A program made the position numbers and the translations under genes. Shown here piece after piece: positions 1-6,126 of a stretch of DNA of 7,158 bases. Source of the stretch: Candidatus Latescibacterota bacterium (GTDB taxonomy: Bacteria > Krumholzibacteriota > Krumholzibacteriia > Krumholzibacteriales > WJIX01). The DNA lies in the NCBI GenBank assembly GCA_030643145.1, contig DAOWMJ010000101.1:1-7158 (forward strand). The letters are read 5' to 3'. The stretch's first letter is position 1, and each line of letters starts with the position of its first letter. The notes beneath the pieces were generated by a model. That model saw nothing but the letters and a program-made list of their open reading frames with translations. It searched no databases and was not told where the DNA came from.

Positions 1-381
1 GGGCTTAAACTTTATAATGAGTTAGACCCGGGCAAACCTATTCTTAAGGAAACTGTAGATTTCAATCTTGGAGCGGAGCTTACACTTCCATTCTATCCCG
101 CCAAAGTGCGCGCGGGATATTCTTTTGCTCCTTCGAGATTTGCCGGGTTGGAAGAAATCACCTATATCGCGGGTATTAATGAACAACTTACCGCAGAATG
201 GTCTCCATTTGATGTTATTAAAAACCGTGAATTTTATTCCTTCGGTATAGGGGGACTTATCGACCAGGTCCTTAAGATCGATCTTAATGTCTCTATCGGA
301 AGTTTCGAGAGAGAAACAGAGTATTTGAGTGAGAGAATCGAAATTACCGAGGTTTCATTTTCAACATCTTATAGATTTTAA
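1..381 (+). CDS. C-terminal part of a probable outer-membrane beta-barrel protein (5' end outside window)
   Basis: The reading frame is open from base 1 and ends at TAA 379-381, giving 126 residues of a protein whose N terminus lies to the left of the window. What is visible is a series of short stretches with alternating polar and hydrophobic residues joined by charged turns. Examples are VDFNLGAELTLPF (about residues 19-31), FYSFGIGGL (about 79-87) and the terminal VSFSTSYRF. The protein ends on Phe preceded by a strand-like segment, which is the usual C-terminal beta-signal read by the BamA assembly machinery. This supports an integral outer-membrane barrel in a diderm. The texture is reminiscent of FadL/OmpP1-type hydrophobic-substrate transporters, but that assignment is by impression only. 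An internal ATG at 106 is not a likely start, because the frame continues upstream with the same character. The gene converges on the minus-strand operon and ends 19 nt from the stop of the last operon gene, so it is a separate transcription unit. Confidence 0.75.
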   Translation, partial: GLKLYNELDPGKPILKETVDFNLGAELTLPFYPAKVRAGYSFAPSRFAGLEEITYIAGINEQLTAEWSPFDVIKNREFYSFGIGGLIDQVLKIDLNVSIGSFERETEYLSERIEITEVSFSTSYRF

Positions 382-388
382 AAATCTA
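372..388. repeat. AT-rich perfect inverted repeat at the convergent gene junction
   Basis: An 8-nt arm (TAGATTTT, 372-379), one central base, and the exact reverse complement (AAAATCTA, 381-388) form a 17-nt palindrome. It covers the stop codon of the plus-strand barrel gene and lies 13 nt beyond the stop of the minus-strand gene. As RNA it could form a short stem of about 5 bp with a loop of about 7 nt on either strand. It is AU-rich, and no U-tract follows it on the plus strand (next bases CTTGTCG). It is therefore a poor intrinsic terminator, although it sits where a shared bidirectional terminator would be expected. Confidence 0.4.
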
Positions 389-400
389 CTTGTCGTGTAC

Positions 401-883
401 CTAGTCTATCTTCCGTTTGATACCCTTGAGGAGCGAAAGATAGACATTATCCAGTTTTGAGAGCATCTCATCAGATAACCCGCCCCCCATCTCCATAATC
501 CTGTTGTAATACTCTTCAATATACCGGCATAGGAAAACATTCTGATTTTTTATCTGATCTTCTATTAACTGCAGCGCTTCTTCTTTATGCTTCTTGAATT
601 CTTCTTCTTCATCCAGCTCTTCAATATTATGGAAATATTTGTTTAGAATCTGAAGCCAGTAGTTATCGTGCCGGCCGCCGTTGTCAAAAACGCACCCCGT
701 CTCACCGATAAGAAAGCAATACCCATATACAAAATAAGAGCATTTAATGTCCCCGGCGAGGAAAAACCGGCGGTGACAATCAATATTTATCTCATCGAGA
801 TTGCAGGGCAGTTGACATTCATCACAAAAGGCCTCAGCGTCTCCACCAAAAACGAAGGGGAAATTCATGTTCTTTTTTGCCAA
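401..883 (-). CDS. Uncharacterised Cys-rich 160-aa protein, last gene of the operon
   Basis: I do not recognise this family. The N-terminal half carries seven cysteines (C20, C23, C27, C36, C48, C56, C64), beginning with a C-x2-C-x3-C cluster (CDECQLPC) followed by C36-H37, and an eighth at C119. This spacing suggests a zinc or iron-sulfur site, but it does not match the CxxCxxxCC pattern of YkgJ-type proteins or a standard zinc ribbon. The C-terminal half (about 87-160) is highly charged and looks helical, with an acidic run EELDEEEEF at 88-96 and a basic tail KRKID. There is no signal peptide or clear membrane segment, so it is probably cytoplasmic. The start chosen is TTG at 883, because AAGAGGT lies 6 nt upstream; the next ATG (866-868, residue 6) has no comparable site. 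It begins 11 nt after the rnc stop, so it is very likely cotranscribed with rnc. Function is unknown. A metal-binding or RNA-related role is only a guess from the cysteines and the neighbour. Confidence 0.75.
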   Translation of the reverse strand: MAKKNMNFPFVFGGDAEAFCDECQLPCNLDEINIDCHRRFFLAGDIKCSYFVYGYCFLIGETGCVFDNGGRHDNYWLQILNKYFHNIEELDEEEEFKKHKEEALQLIEDQIKNQNVFLCRYIEEYYNRIMEMGGGLSDEMLSKLDNVYLSLLKGIKRKID

Positions 884-889
884 TTGTTT

Positions 890-896
890 ACCTCTT
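890..896 (-). promoter_or_regulatory. Ribosome binding site deciding the TTG start of the 160-aa gene
   Basis: On the minus strand, AAGAGGT is followed by a 6-nt spacer (AAACAA) and TTG. The site overlaps the TAA stop of rnc (895-897), which fits translational coupling between rnc and the downstream gene. It favours TTG 883 over the in-frame ATG five codons later. Confidence 0.6.
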
Positions 897-1650
897 ATTC
901 TTCCCCGGAAATAACCGTAAGCGCTTCTTTCGCGGCCATCTGCTCCGCGTCCTTTTTATTCTTGCCTCTTCCTTTACCAAGAGTTTCTCCTTCGATATTC
1001 ACTTCGATAAAAAATATTTTATCATGTTCGGGGCCCCTGGTCGATTTTACGCTGTATTCAGGATACCTCCCGTATTTGCGTTGTACCCATTCCTGAAGCT
1101 CGCTCTTGTAATTTATATGATCTCTATGCTGGATATCCTCATTTAAAGTGCCAAGGATAAAGTTTATGGTAAAATCCCTCGCAACTTTAAAACCTCCATC
1201 AATATACAAAGCGCCGATAATTGCTTCCAGAACATCCGCTTGTATGGAATCCTGGCCGTGAACTCCATCCCTATACGCGTTATCACTGAGAATTATATGT
1301 TCTTTCAGTCTCAGCTGTTCCGCTTTCTTTGCCAGAACACTTTTACTTACTAGAAGTGATTTTTTCTTGGTAAGTTCTCCTTCATTCTCGTTGGGAAATT
1401 CGCTAATAAGATACCCGGCTGTAGCAAGTCCCAAAACAGCATCTCCCAGAAATTCAAGCCGCTCATAGGTTGTAATTTTCCTGTCAGCCGGAAGTGCCCC
1501 AAGAACGGAACTGTGTGTTAAGGCTTCAACCAGATTCTCCTTGCCGCGAAAATTATAGCCTAATTTTTTTTCAAGAATAGCAAGATTGCAACCTCCATCA
1601 TCAACAGAAGTCTTAAAAAACCCTTTAAAACGACTTAGGAAATTGCCCAT
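895..1650 (-). CDS. rnc: Ribonuclease III
   Basis: This is the double-strand-specific endoribonuclease that processes rRNA precursors and structured mRNAs in the cytoplasm. It has 251 residues, close to family length, with about 25 residues ahead of the nuclease domain compared with the E. coli enzyme. The nuclease domain (about 22-170) contains the signature ERLEFLGDAV at 63-72, giving the acidic metal ligands E63, E66 and D70, and DVLEAIIGALYIDGG at 139-153 with D139 and E142. The catalytic set is therefore complete. A double-stranded RNA-binding domain follows (about 180-248), opening with YKSELQEW, with GPEHDKIF in the loop region and KKDAEQMAAKEAL in the last helix. The ATG at 1650 lies 14 nt after the fabF stop. 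Its Shine-Dalgarno sequence is weak (only GAG about 13 nt upstream), so translation may depend on ribosomes finishing fabF. The position behind acpP-fabF is a common bacterial arrangement. Confidence 0.97.
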   Translation of the reverse strand: MGNFLSRFKGFFKTSVDDGGCNLAILEKKLGYNFRGKENLVEALTHSSVLGALPADRKITTYERLEFLGDAVLGLATAGYLISEFPNENEGELTKKKSLLVSKSVLAKKAEQLRLKEHIILSDNAYRDGVHGQDSIQADVLEAIIGALYIDGGFKVARDFTINFILGTLNEDIQHRDHINYKSELQEWVQRKYGRYPEYSVKSTRGPEHDKIFFIEVNIEGETLGKGRGKNKKDAEQMAAKEALTVISGEE

Positions 1651-1664
1651 AAGAAATCATCATC

Positions 1665-2900
1665 TCAGTTATCAAAACTTTTCAAAACTAGACTTACATT
1701 GTGCCCGCCAAAACCGAATGAATTGCTCATTACATAACGGAGATTCTTCTCGCGGGCTTCCAGCACATGGTTCAGAAGACAATCATCATCAACATTTTCA
1801 AGATTGGCAGTTGGCGGCATAACATTATTCATCAAAGCCATTGTGGATATAATAAATTCCACTCCCGCGGCACCTCCAAGAAGATGTCCAGTAGACGATT
1901 TTGTTGAACTTACATGAACGCCGCTATCTTTTCCGAAAAGAGATAGTATAGCTTGCGCTTCTGCTTTGTCGTTATACTGCGTGGATGTCCCGTGTGCATT
2001 TATATAATCAATATCTTCAGGGGCGAGGCCCGCATCCTTCAACGCCATTCGCATCGAGGCGATAGCTCCCTCCCCATTTGGAGACGGAGAAGTTATGTGA
2101 TAGGCATCGCCTGTCATACCAACTCCAATCATTTCAGCGTATATCTTCGCGCCTCTGACTTTCGCGTGTTCAAGTTCCTCGAGAAGAATAATACCCGCGC
2201 CCTCGGCCATAACAAAGCCATCACGATCAACGTCAAAGGGCCGGCTTGATCTCTTTGGATCATCATTTCGAGTCGAAAGTGCCTTCATAGAACAAAAACC
2301 ACCGAGGGCCATAGGAGAAATCGTAGCCTCTGCCCCGCCCGTGACAGCAGCCTTCGCGTAACCGCTTCTTATTGCCATCCATGAAGTCGCAATAGCGTGT
2401 CCGCCTGAGGCGCAAGCAGATACTGTAGCGTAGTTCGGTCCCTTAAATCCATATCGGATAGAAACCAAACCGGAAGCCATATCAGAAATCATCATCGGTA
2501 TAAAGAAAGGACTGATCCTTGAGGGACCTCCCTTAATATATCTTCCATGCTGCTTTTCGAAAGTTCTGATTCCACCTATACCGGATCCGATTATCACAGC
2601 AAAATCGTCACCGTTGACCTTGTCAGTATCCACGCCCTGAACAGTTTCCACTGAAGCAGCCACGGCCAGTTGCGAAGAACGATCCATTCGTTTCGCATCC
2701 TTCTTGCCAATATAATCGTTAGGATCGAAATCCTTGACCTCTCCACCTATCTGTGAGCTGTAATCACTCGGGTCAAAGGCCTTGATTCTATCTATTCCAG
2801 GCCTGCCGGCGATGATATTTTCCCAGTTTTCCTCTACCGTTTTTCCACATGGACTAATAATCCCCATGCCGGTAACAACTATTCTCCTGCTGGCGGACAT
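1665..2900 (-). CDS. fabF: 3-oxoacyl-[acyl-carrier-protein] synthase II (KAS II)
   Basis: This enzyme condenses acyl-ACP with malonyl-ACP in the elongation rounds of type II fatty acid synthesis, in the cytosol. Its 411 residues match the usual family length. The thiolase-fold features are intact. The nucleophile is C163 in VSACASGG, the two histidines are H303 in NAHGTST and H339 in SSTGHLLGG, and K334 sits just before the latter. The glycine-rich gating loop NSFGFGGHN is at 393-401; the His in place of the commoner Thr also occurs in other FabF proteins. C163-H-H separates it from FabH (Cys-His-Asn). The mature family look from residue 1 (RRIVVTGMGIISPCG) supports the ATG at 2900, which has AGGGGG 4 nt upstream. 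It follows acpP after an unusually long 156-nt spacer full of inverted repeats, and is followed 14 nt later by rnc. FabB is the alternative, but FabF is much more likely given the neighbours and sequence. Confidence 0.96.
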   Translation of the reverse strand: MSASRRIVVTGMGIISPCGKTVEENWENIIAGRPGIDRIKAFDPSDYSSQIGGEVKDFDPNDYIGKKDAKRMDRSSQLAVAASVETVQGVDTDKVNGDDFAVIIGSGIGGIRTFEKQHGRYIKGGPSRISPFFIPMMISDMASGLVSIRYGFKGPNYATVSACASGGHAIATSWMAIRSGYAKAAVTGGAEATISPMALGGFCSMKALSTRNDDPKRSSRPFDVDRDGFVMAEGAGIILLEELEHAKVRGAKIYAEMIGVGMTGDAYHITSPSPNGEGAIASMRMALKDAGLAPEDIDYINAHGTSTQYNDKAEAQAILSLFGKDSGVHVSSTKSSTGHLLGGAAGVEFIISTMALMNNVMPPTANLENVDDDCLLNHVLEAREKNLRYVMSNSFGFGGHNVSLVLKSFDN

Positions 2901-3056
2901 ATTTCCCCCTGTACTATCTATTTGAATCCCTTTTCAAAAGGGCTCAAAAAACTTGCGAAGCTTTACTTCAACACCCCCAAAAAGGGGCGAGCACTTAGTG
3001 CCGTCGGCGCCCGAAATCCTTAGCTGTCCTGGTTGTCGGGCGAAACCCCGCGCATA
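2901..3056 (-). repeat. Palindrome-rich non-coding spacer between acpP and fabF
   Basis: These 156 nt contain no credible gene but a dense run of inverted repeats, in order along the minus strand: a 7-bp GC-rich pair (3036-3042 with 3008-3014), GCAC-TAA-GTGC type (2991-3001), CCCC/GGGG around five A/T bases (2975-2987), GAAG/CTTC (2957-2969), and CCCTTTT-c-AAAAGGG (2928-2942). The other intergenic gaps in this operon are about 80 nt or less and have no comparable structure. It is GC-richer on its acpP side than on its fabF side. Possible readings are a dispersed intergenic repeat (REP/MITE-like) that inserted into the operon, or an RNA element that separates acpP expression from fabF by processing, stabilisation or attenuation. 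Sequence alone does not decide. The last bases hold the fabF ribosome binding site (2905-2910). Confidence 0.5.
3008..3042 (-). other. Strongest hairpin of the acpP-fabF spacer
   Basis: The arms 3008-3014 (CGCCCGA on the plus strand) and 3036-3042 (TCGGGCG) are exact reverse complements, 7 bp with five G-C pairs, separated by 21 nt. In the mRNA the first arm starts about 15 nt after the acpP stop, so the hairpin would protect or punctuate the acpP 3' end. No U-tract follows the stem, so it is not a standard rho-independent terminator. Whether it forms in vivo is inference. Confidence 0.4.
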
Positions 3057-3293
3057 CTATTCCTGAACATTGCTTTTTACATATTCAATTGCTTCGCCGA
3101 CTTTTGTTATTTTTTCGGCTTCCTCGTCTGGAATCTCCATACTAAATTCTTCTTCAAGCGCCATGACGAGTTCTACGGTATCAAGTGAATCAGCCCCGAG
3201 GTCATCAATAAAAGAAGCGTTTTCAATGATTTGATCCTGATTAACTGAAAGCTGTTCTTCAATAACCTTTTTTACTCTGTCTTCAAGTGACAT
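3057..3293 (-). CDS. acpP: Acyl carrier protein
   Basis: This is the small acidic carrier that holds growing acyl chains as thioesters on a 4'-phosphopantetheine arm and delivers them to FabD, FabH, FabG, FabF and PlsX. It has 78 residues, the standard size. The attachment motif GADSLDTVEL is at 33-42 with the modified serine at S36. The protein is strongly acidic and consists of helices around that loop, ending in a helix containing EAIEYVKSN. The ATG at 3293 has a full AGGAGGT (3303-3309) 9 nt upstream, the best Shine-Dalgarno match in the operon, in keeping with the high ACP level cells need. It lies 28 nt after fabG and is followed by the structured spacer before fabF. The activating phosphopantetheinyl transferase is not in the window. 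Confidence 0.98.
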   Translation of the reverse strand: MSLEDRVKKVIEEQLSVNQDQIIENASFIDDLGADSLDTVELVMALEEEFSMEIPDEEAEKITKVGEAIEYVKSNVQE

Positions 3294-3302
3294 CTACTGT
3301 TT

Positions 3303-3309
3303 ACCTCCT
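3303..3309 (-). promoter_or_regulatory. Strong ribosome binding site of acpP
   Basis: The minus strand reads AGGAGGT, a near-complete anti-16S match, 9 nt before the acpP ATG. The other genes here have shorter or poorer matches, except fabH. It implies that acpP is translated more often than its neighbours on the same transcript. Confidence 0.6.
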
Positions 3310-3321
3310 GTTTTTGAGTAA

Positions 3322-4068
3322 CTAACTCATAACCATTCCACCATCACAGTTAATAACCTGCCCTGTGATATAACTTCCCAGCCCGGAGATGAGGAACAGC
3401 ACAATCCCCGCAACATCCCTTCCAAGTCCAAATCTTCCAAGTGGTATCTGATTAAGCATGCTCTCCCTGAGATTATCGGAAAGCTTCGCTGTCATCGCTG
3501 TTTCAATAAACCCTGGAGCAATCGCGTTCGCTGTGATCCCGCGTGGTGCCAATTCCCTTGCCACAGATTTCGTAAACCCGATAACTCCCGCCTTGCTCGC
3601 GGCATAATTACACTGCCCCGCGTTTCCAATAAGGCCGATAACCGAGGCAATATTCACAACGCGCCCAAACCTTTTTTTAAGCATATGCTTCGTGACCGCT
3701 TTTGTAAAATTATATGTGCCGGTCAAATTTACCTCTATAACACTTTCCCATTGATCATCCTTCATGCGAAGAAGGAGATTATCCCGGGTAATCCCGGCGT
3801 TGTTTATCAAGAAATGAACCTGCTCACGCCAATCGAGAACTCTCGACACACATTCGGCAACGTTCGCCGAGTCTGCAATGTCGCATTGCAGCGCCAGTCC
3901 CTCAGCTCCCGTCTTTTCAACCAGAGAAACCGTTTTGGCTGCTCCCTCGGGGTTAACATCAACAACAGCTATATCAACACCGGATTCCGCGAGAGAAAGA
4001 GCTATATCTCTTCCTATACCCTGGCCTGCTCCCGTAACAATCGCTACCTTTCCTTTAACATCAATCAT
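3322..4068 (-). CDS. fabG: 3-oxoacyl-[acyl-carrier-protein] reductase
   Basis: This short-chain dehydrogenase uses NADPH to reduce 3-oxoacyl-ACP to (R)-3-hydroxyacyl-ACP, the first reduction of each elongation cycle. Numbered from the longer ATG at 4083, it shows the cofactor motif TGAGQGIG (17-24), NNAG (94-97), and the catalytic set N119, S147 (in NIASVIG), Y160 and K164 (YAASK). It ends with the family-typical TGQVINCDGGM. I chose the ATG at 4068 (248 residues). It yields an N terminus MIDVKGKVAIVTG that aligns with typical FabG starts and has GGGGA 8 nt upstream. The ATG at 4083 would add MGKNI and has only a weak AGAAG at about 10 nt; it remains possible. The stop lies 28 nt before acpP, and fabD ends 81 nt upstream (66 nt if the longer start is used). 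SDRs are a large family, but the position between fabD and acpP makes FabG secure. Confidence 0.96.
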   Translation of the reverse strand: MIDVKGKVAIVTGAGQGIGRDIALSLAESGVDIAVVDVNPEGAAKTVSLVEKTGAEGLALQCDIADSANVAECVSRVLDWREQVHFLINNAGITRDNLLLRMKDDQWESVIEVNLTGTYNFTKAVTKHMLKKRFGRVVNIASVIGLIGNAGQCNYAASKAGVIGFTKSVARELAPRGITANAIAPGFIETAMTAKLSDNLRESMLNQIPLGRFGLGRDVAGIVLFLISGLGSYITGQVINCDGGMVMS

Positions 4069-4149
4069 AATATTTTTCCCCATTTAAAAAAGACTTCTAT
4101 AAATCTTAACCCTGTTTATCAAAAAATGCGTCATTAATAAAGAAATATT

Positions 4150-5094
4150 TTATACAAAATCAGCTTTCGAGGCAACAATCTTTTTGATTTCTTCAGCCGT
4201 TCCAGCTCTTGTGACGATCCGGTGACGGTCAATCCTCTTCATCAGGCCTGTAAGCACCTTACCTGGTCCAGCTTCAAAAATCTCCCCATCCCACCTCTTC
4301 AGAAGTAAATCGATTGAATCAGACCAGAGAACCGGATTTGTCAACTGTCTGGAGAGCGCATCTATAATATCCTCTTTGTTTCTCACAATGCCGGCATCAG
4401 CATTGCATATAACATCAATTCCAGTATCCTTGATTTTAAAACCCTTTATATATGAGACAAGTTCATCTTCAGCAGAAGAAACGAGAGGGGAATGAAACGC
4501 TCCACTCACATTCAGCTGAATTACCTTCTTCGCTCCTTGATTCTTCGCCATCTCCATCGCCCTTTGCACGGCATCAATATTTCCCGATATAACTATCTGT
4601 CCCGGACAATTAATATTAGCCAGTACAACTATAGAGTTGTCCCGCGAAGAATTGTCGCAAAGATCCCTTACATCCGACCTTTCCATACCGATTATGGCGG
4701 CCATTGTGCCGGGTTGACTCAACCCCGCATTATACATCAATTCCCCACGCTTCCTCACTATCCTGAGTGCATCCATAGCTTCAACCGCCCCGGCGGCCAC
4801 AAGAGCGGAATACTCTCCAAGACTGTGTCCAGCGGTAATTTTTACTTCAATTCCAGCCTCTTCCTTAAGAATCTTCCATGCAGCTATACTATGAAGCAAA
4901 ATCGCCGGCTGAGCGTTTCTTGTTTCAGTAAGTATATCTTTGTCCCCTTCAAAGCAAATATCAGAAAGGGCAAATCCCAGGGTTTCATCCCCTTCTTCAA
5001 ATAATCTCGCGGCAACCCGAAATTGCCGTACAAGATCATTACCCATCCCCACAAATTGAGAACCCTGCCCCGGAAATAGTATTGCTGCTTTCAT
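4150..5094 (-). CDS. fabD: Malonyl-CoA:ACP transacylase
   Basis: This enzyme moves malonyl from malonyl-CoA to ACP, supplying the extender unit for FabH and FabF. Its 314 residues are close to the usual 305-315. The alpha/beta-hydrolase-like large domain opens with FPGQGSQ (7-13). The nucleophilic elbow GHSLGEY (89-95) carries S91. R116, which binds the malonyl carboxylate, is in VRKRGE. The catalytic H201 lies in SGAFHSPL, and Q250 is at the expected place before LTNPVLW. The small ferredoxin-like domain (about 125-195) contains the ANINCPGQIVISG segment. The full active-site set is therefore present, and the carboxylate-binding Arg supports malonyl rather than simple acyl specificity. The ATG at 5094 is preceded by AAGGAG with a 9-nt spacer and lies 33 nt after the fabH stop. 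Confidence 0.97.
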   Translation of the reverse strand: MKAAILFPGQGSQFVGMGNDLVRQFRVAARLFEEGDETLGFALSDICFEGDKDILTETRNAQPAILLHSIAAWKILKEEAGIEVKITAGHSLGEYSALVAAGAVEAMDALRIVRKRGELMYNAGLSQPGTMAAIIGMERSDVRDLCDNSSRDNSIVVLANINCPGQIVISGNIDAVQRAMEMAKNQGAKKVIQLNVSGAFHSPLVSSAEDELVSYIKGFKIKDTGIDVICNADAGIVRNKEDIIDALSRQLTNPVLWSDSIDLLLKRWDGEIFEAGPGKVLTGLMKRIDRHRIVTRAGTAEEIKKIVASKADFV

Positions 5095-5127
5095 TTTCTA
5101 CAGCTCCTTTAATCCTTGAAATACGAA

Positions 5128-6126
5128 TTATTTCCTGAATAAAATTGATCCCCAGGTCAACCCGCCTCCAAAAGCTACAAGAAGTACGAGATTACCTTTC
5201 TTTATAATGTTTGATTCTTCAAGCTCTCCTAATGCTATCGGGATACTCGCGGTTGAAGTATTACCCATCCTGTCAATATTAATTACAACCTGTTCTTTTT
5301 TCAGCTTCAATCTTTTTCTAACCCCTTGGATTATCCTTATATTTGCCTGGTGGGGTATCAGAAAATCTACATCCTCGGGACCAAGCCCCACACTGCCCAG
5401 TGCTTCCCTTGCCGCTTGGACCATAGCCTTTACGGCATATTTAAATAACTCGCTGCCTTTCATATGAATATACTGTTCACCCTTCTTAATGCTCTCTTCA
5501 GTAAGGGGGTTTCTGGAGCCGCCGCCCGGCAGATAGAGTAAATCGGTATATTCCCCATCAGTTTTAATAAATGTAGAGAGGATACCTTCTTGAGGCGAGC
5601 ATGATTCTATAACTGCAGCCCCGGCTCCATCACCAAAAAGGACACAGGTTGCTCTATCCGTATAATCAGTAATACGGGAGAGAAGTTCCACCCCAACAAC
5701 AAGAATTTTCTCAGCTTTACCTGACGAAATCATTGAATCAGCAATTGATACTCCGAAAATAAACCCGGAACACGCCGCTGTTAAATCATAAGCGGCGGCC
5801 TTTTTCGCCCCAAGCATATTCTGCAGCAAACAGGCGGTAGCGGGAAATAACATATCAGAAGTAGCGGTGCCAACAATTATTTGATCAAGTTCCTCCGCCT
5901 TCACTCCAGACTTTTCTAACGCCTTAAGAGACGCTTCATACGCGAGGTCGCTCGCCGCCTGATCATCACTTGATATATGTCTTTCACGAATACCGCTTCT
6001 TTCCACAATCCACTTATCAGAAGTGTCAACAATCTTTTCAAGATCCGCATTTGTAAGTATCTTTTCGGGAACATAATACCCTACACCTGTAATCTTTGCT
6101 CCTTTTAACTGTCGCTCACAACTCAC
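5128..6126 (-). CDS. fabH: 3-oxoacyl-[acyl-carrier-protein] synthase III (KAS III)
   Basis: This is the initiating condensing enzyme. It joins acetyl-CoA or another short acyl-CoA primer to malonyl-ACP to give 3-oxobutyryl-ACP or a branched analogue. It has 332 residues, within family range. The Cys-His-Asn triad is complete: C119 in LTAACSGF, H259 in IPHQANIRI and N289 in GNTSTASIP. The N-terminal SDKWIVERSGIRERH (36-50) and the C-terminal LLVAFGGGLTWGSILF are characteristic. Primer preference (acetyl or branched) cannot be read reliably from the sequence. The start is GTG at 6126, whose GTGA overlaps the plsX TGA by 4 nt. AAGGAGGG lies 6 nt upstream and the protein start MSCERQLKGAKITGVG fits the family, so GTG is well supported. 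The overlap implies translational coupling with plsX, pairing chain initiation with chain use. Confidence 0.97.
   Translation of the reverse strand: MSCERQLKGAKITGVGYYVPEKILTNADLEKIVDTSDKWIVERSGIRERHISSDDQAASDLAYEASLKALEKSGVKAEELDQIIVGTATSDMLFPATACLLQNMLGAKKAAAYDLTAACSGFIFGVSIADSMISSGKAEKILVVGVELLSRITDYTDRATCVLFGDGAGAAVIESCSPQEGILSTFIKTDGEYTDLLYLPGGGSRNPLTEESIKKGEQYIHMKGSELFKYAVKAMVQAAREALGSVGLGPEDVDFLIPHQANIRIIQGVRKRLKLKKEQVVINIDRMGNTSTASIPIALGELEESNIIKKGNLVLLVAFGGGLTWGSILFRK

Noticed and set aside
393..401. FabF loop reading NSFGFGGHN instead of NSFGFGGTN (residues 393-401 of the protein) as a possible specificity change.
   Set aside because: The His variant is common in bona fide FabF proteins, and all catalytic residues are in place. 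(Coordinates given here are residues, not bases.)
668..1146. Plus-strand ORFs of 142 and 89 codons (668-1096 and 877-1146).
   Set aside because: They lie antisense to the 160-aa gene and to rnc, whose protein motifs are unmistakable. They have no recognisable domain.
2951..2972. Possible intrinsic terminator in the acpP-fabF spacer: AAAGCTT-CGC-AAGTTTT followed by T residues on the minus strand.
   Set aside because: The stem is AU-rich with a G-U pair and a 3-nt loop, too weak for a convincing terminator. fabF and rnc downstream have no obvious separate promoter.
4096..4122. Possible promoter in the fabD-fabG gap on the minus strand: TTGATA (4117-4122) and TATAGA (4096-4101).
   Set aside because: The spacing is only 15 nt, the -10 match is four of six, and AT-rich gaps give such matches by chance. 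No independent support for internal transcription of fabG-acpP.
3685..4137. Plus-strand ORF of 150 codons opposite fabG.
   Set aside because: Antisense shadow of fabG; no domain or ribosome binding site that would support it.
4492..5004. Plus-strand ORF of 170 codons opposite fabD.
   Set aside because: It is antisense to a fully conserved fabD with all catalytic residues. Its translation looks like random composition.
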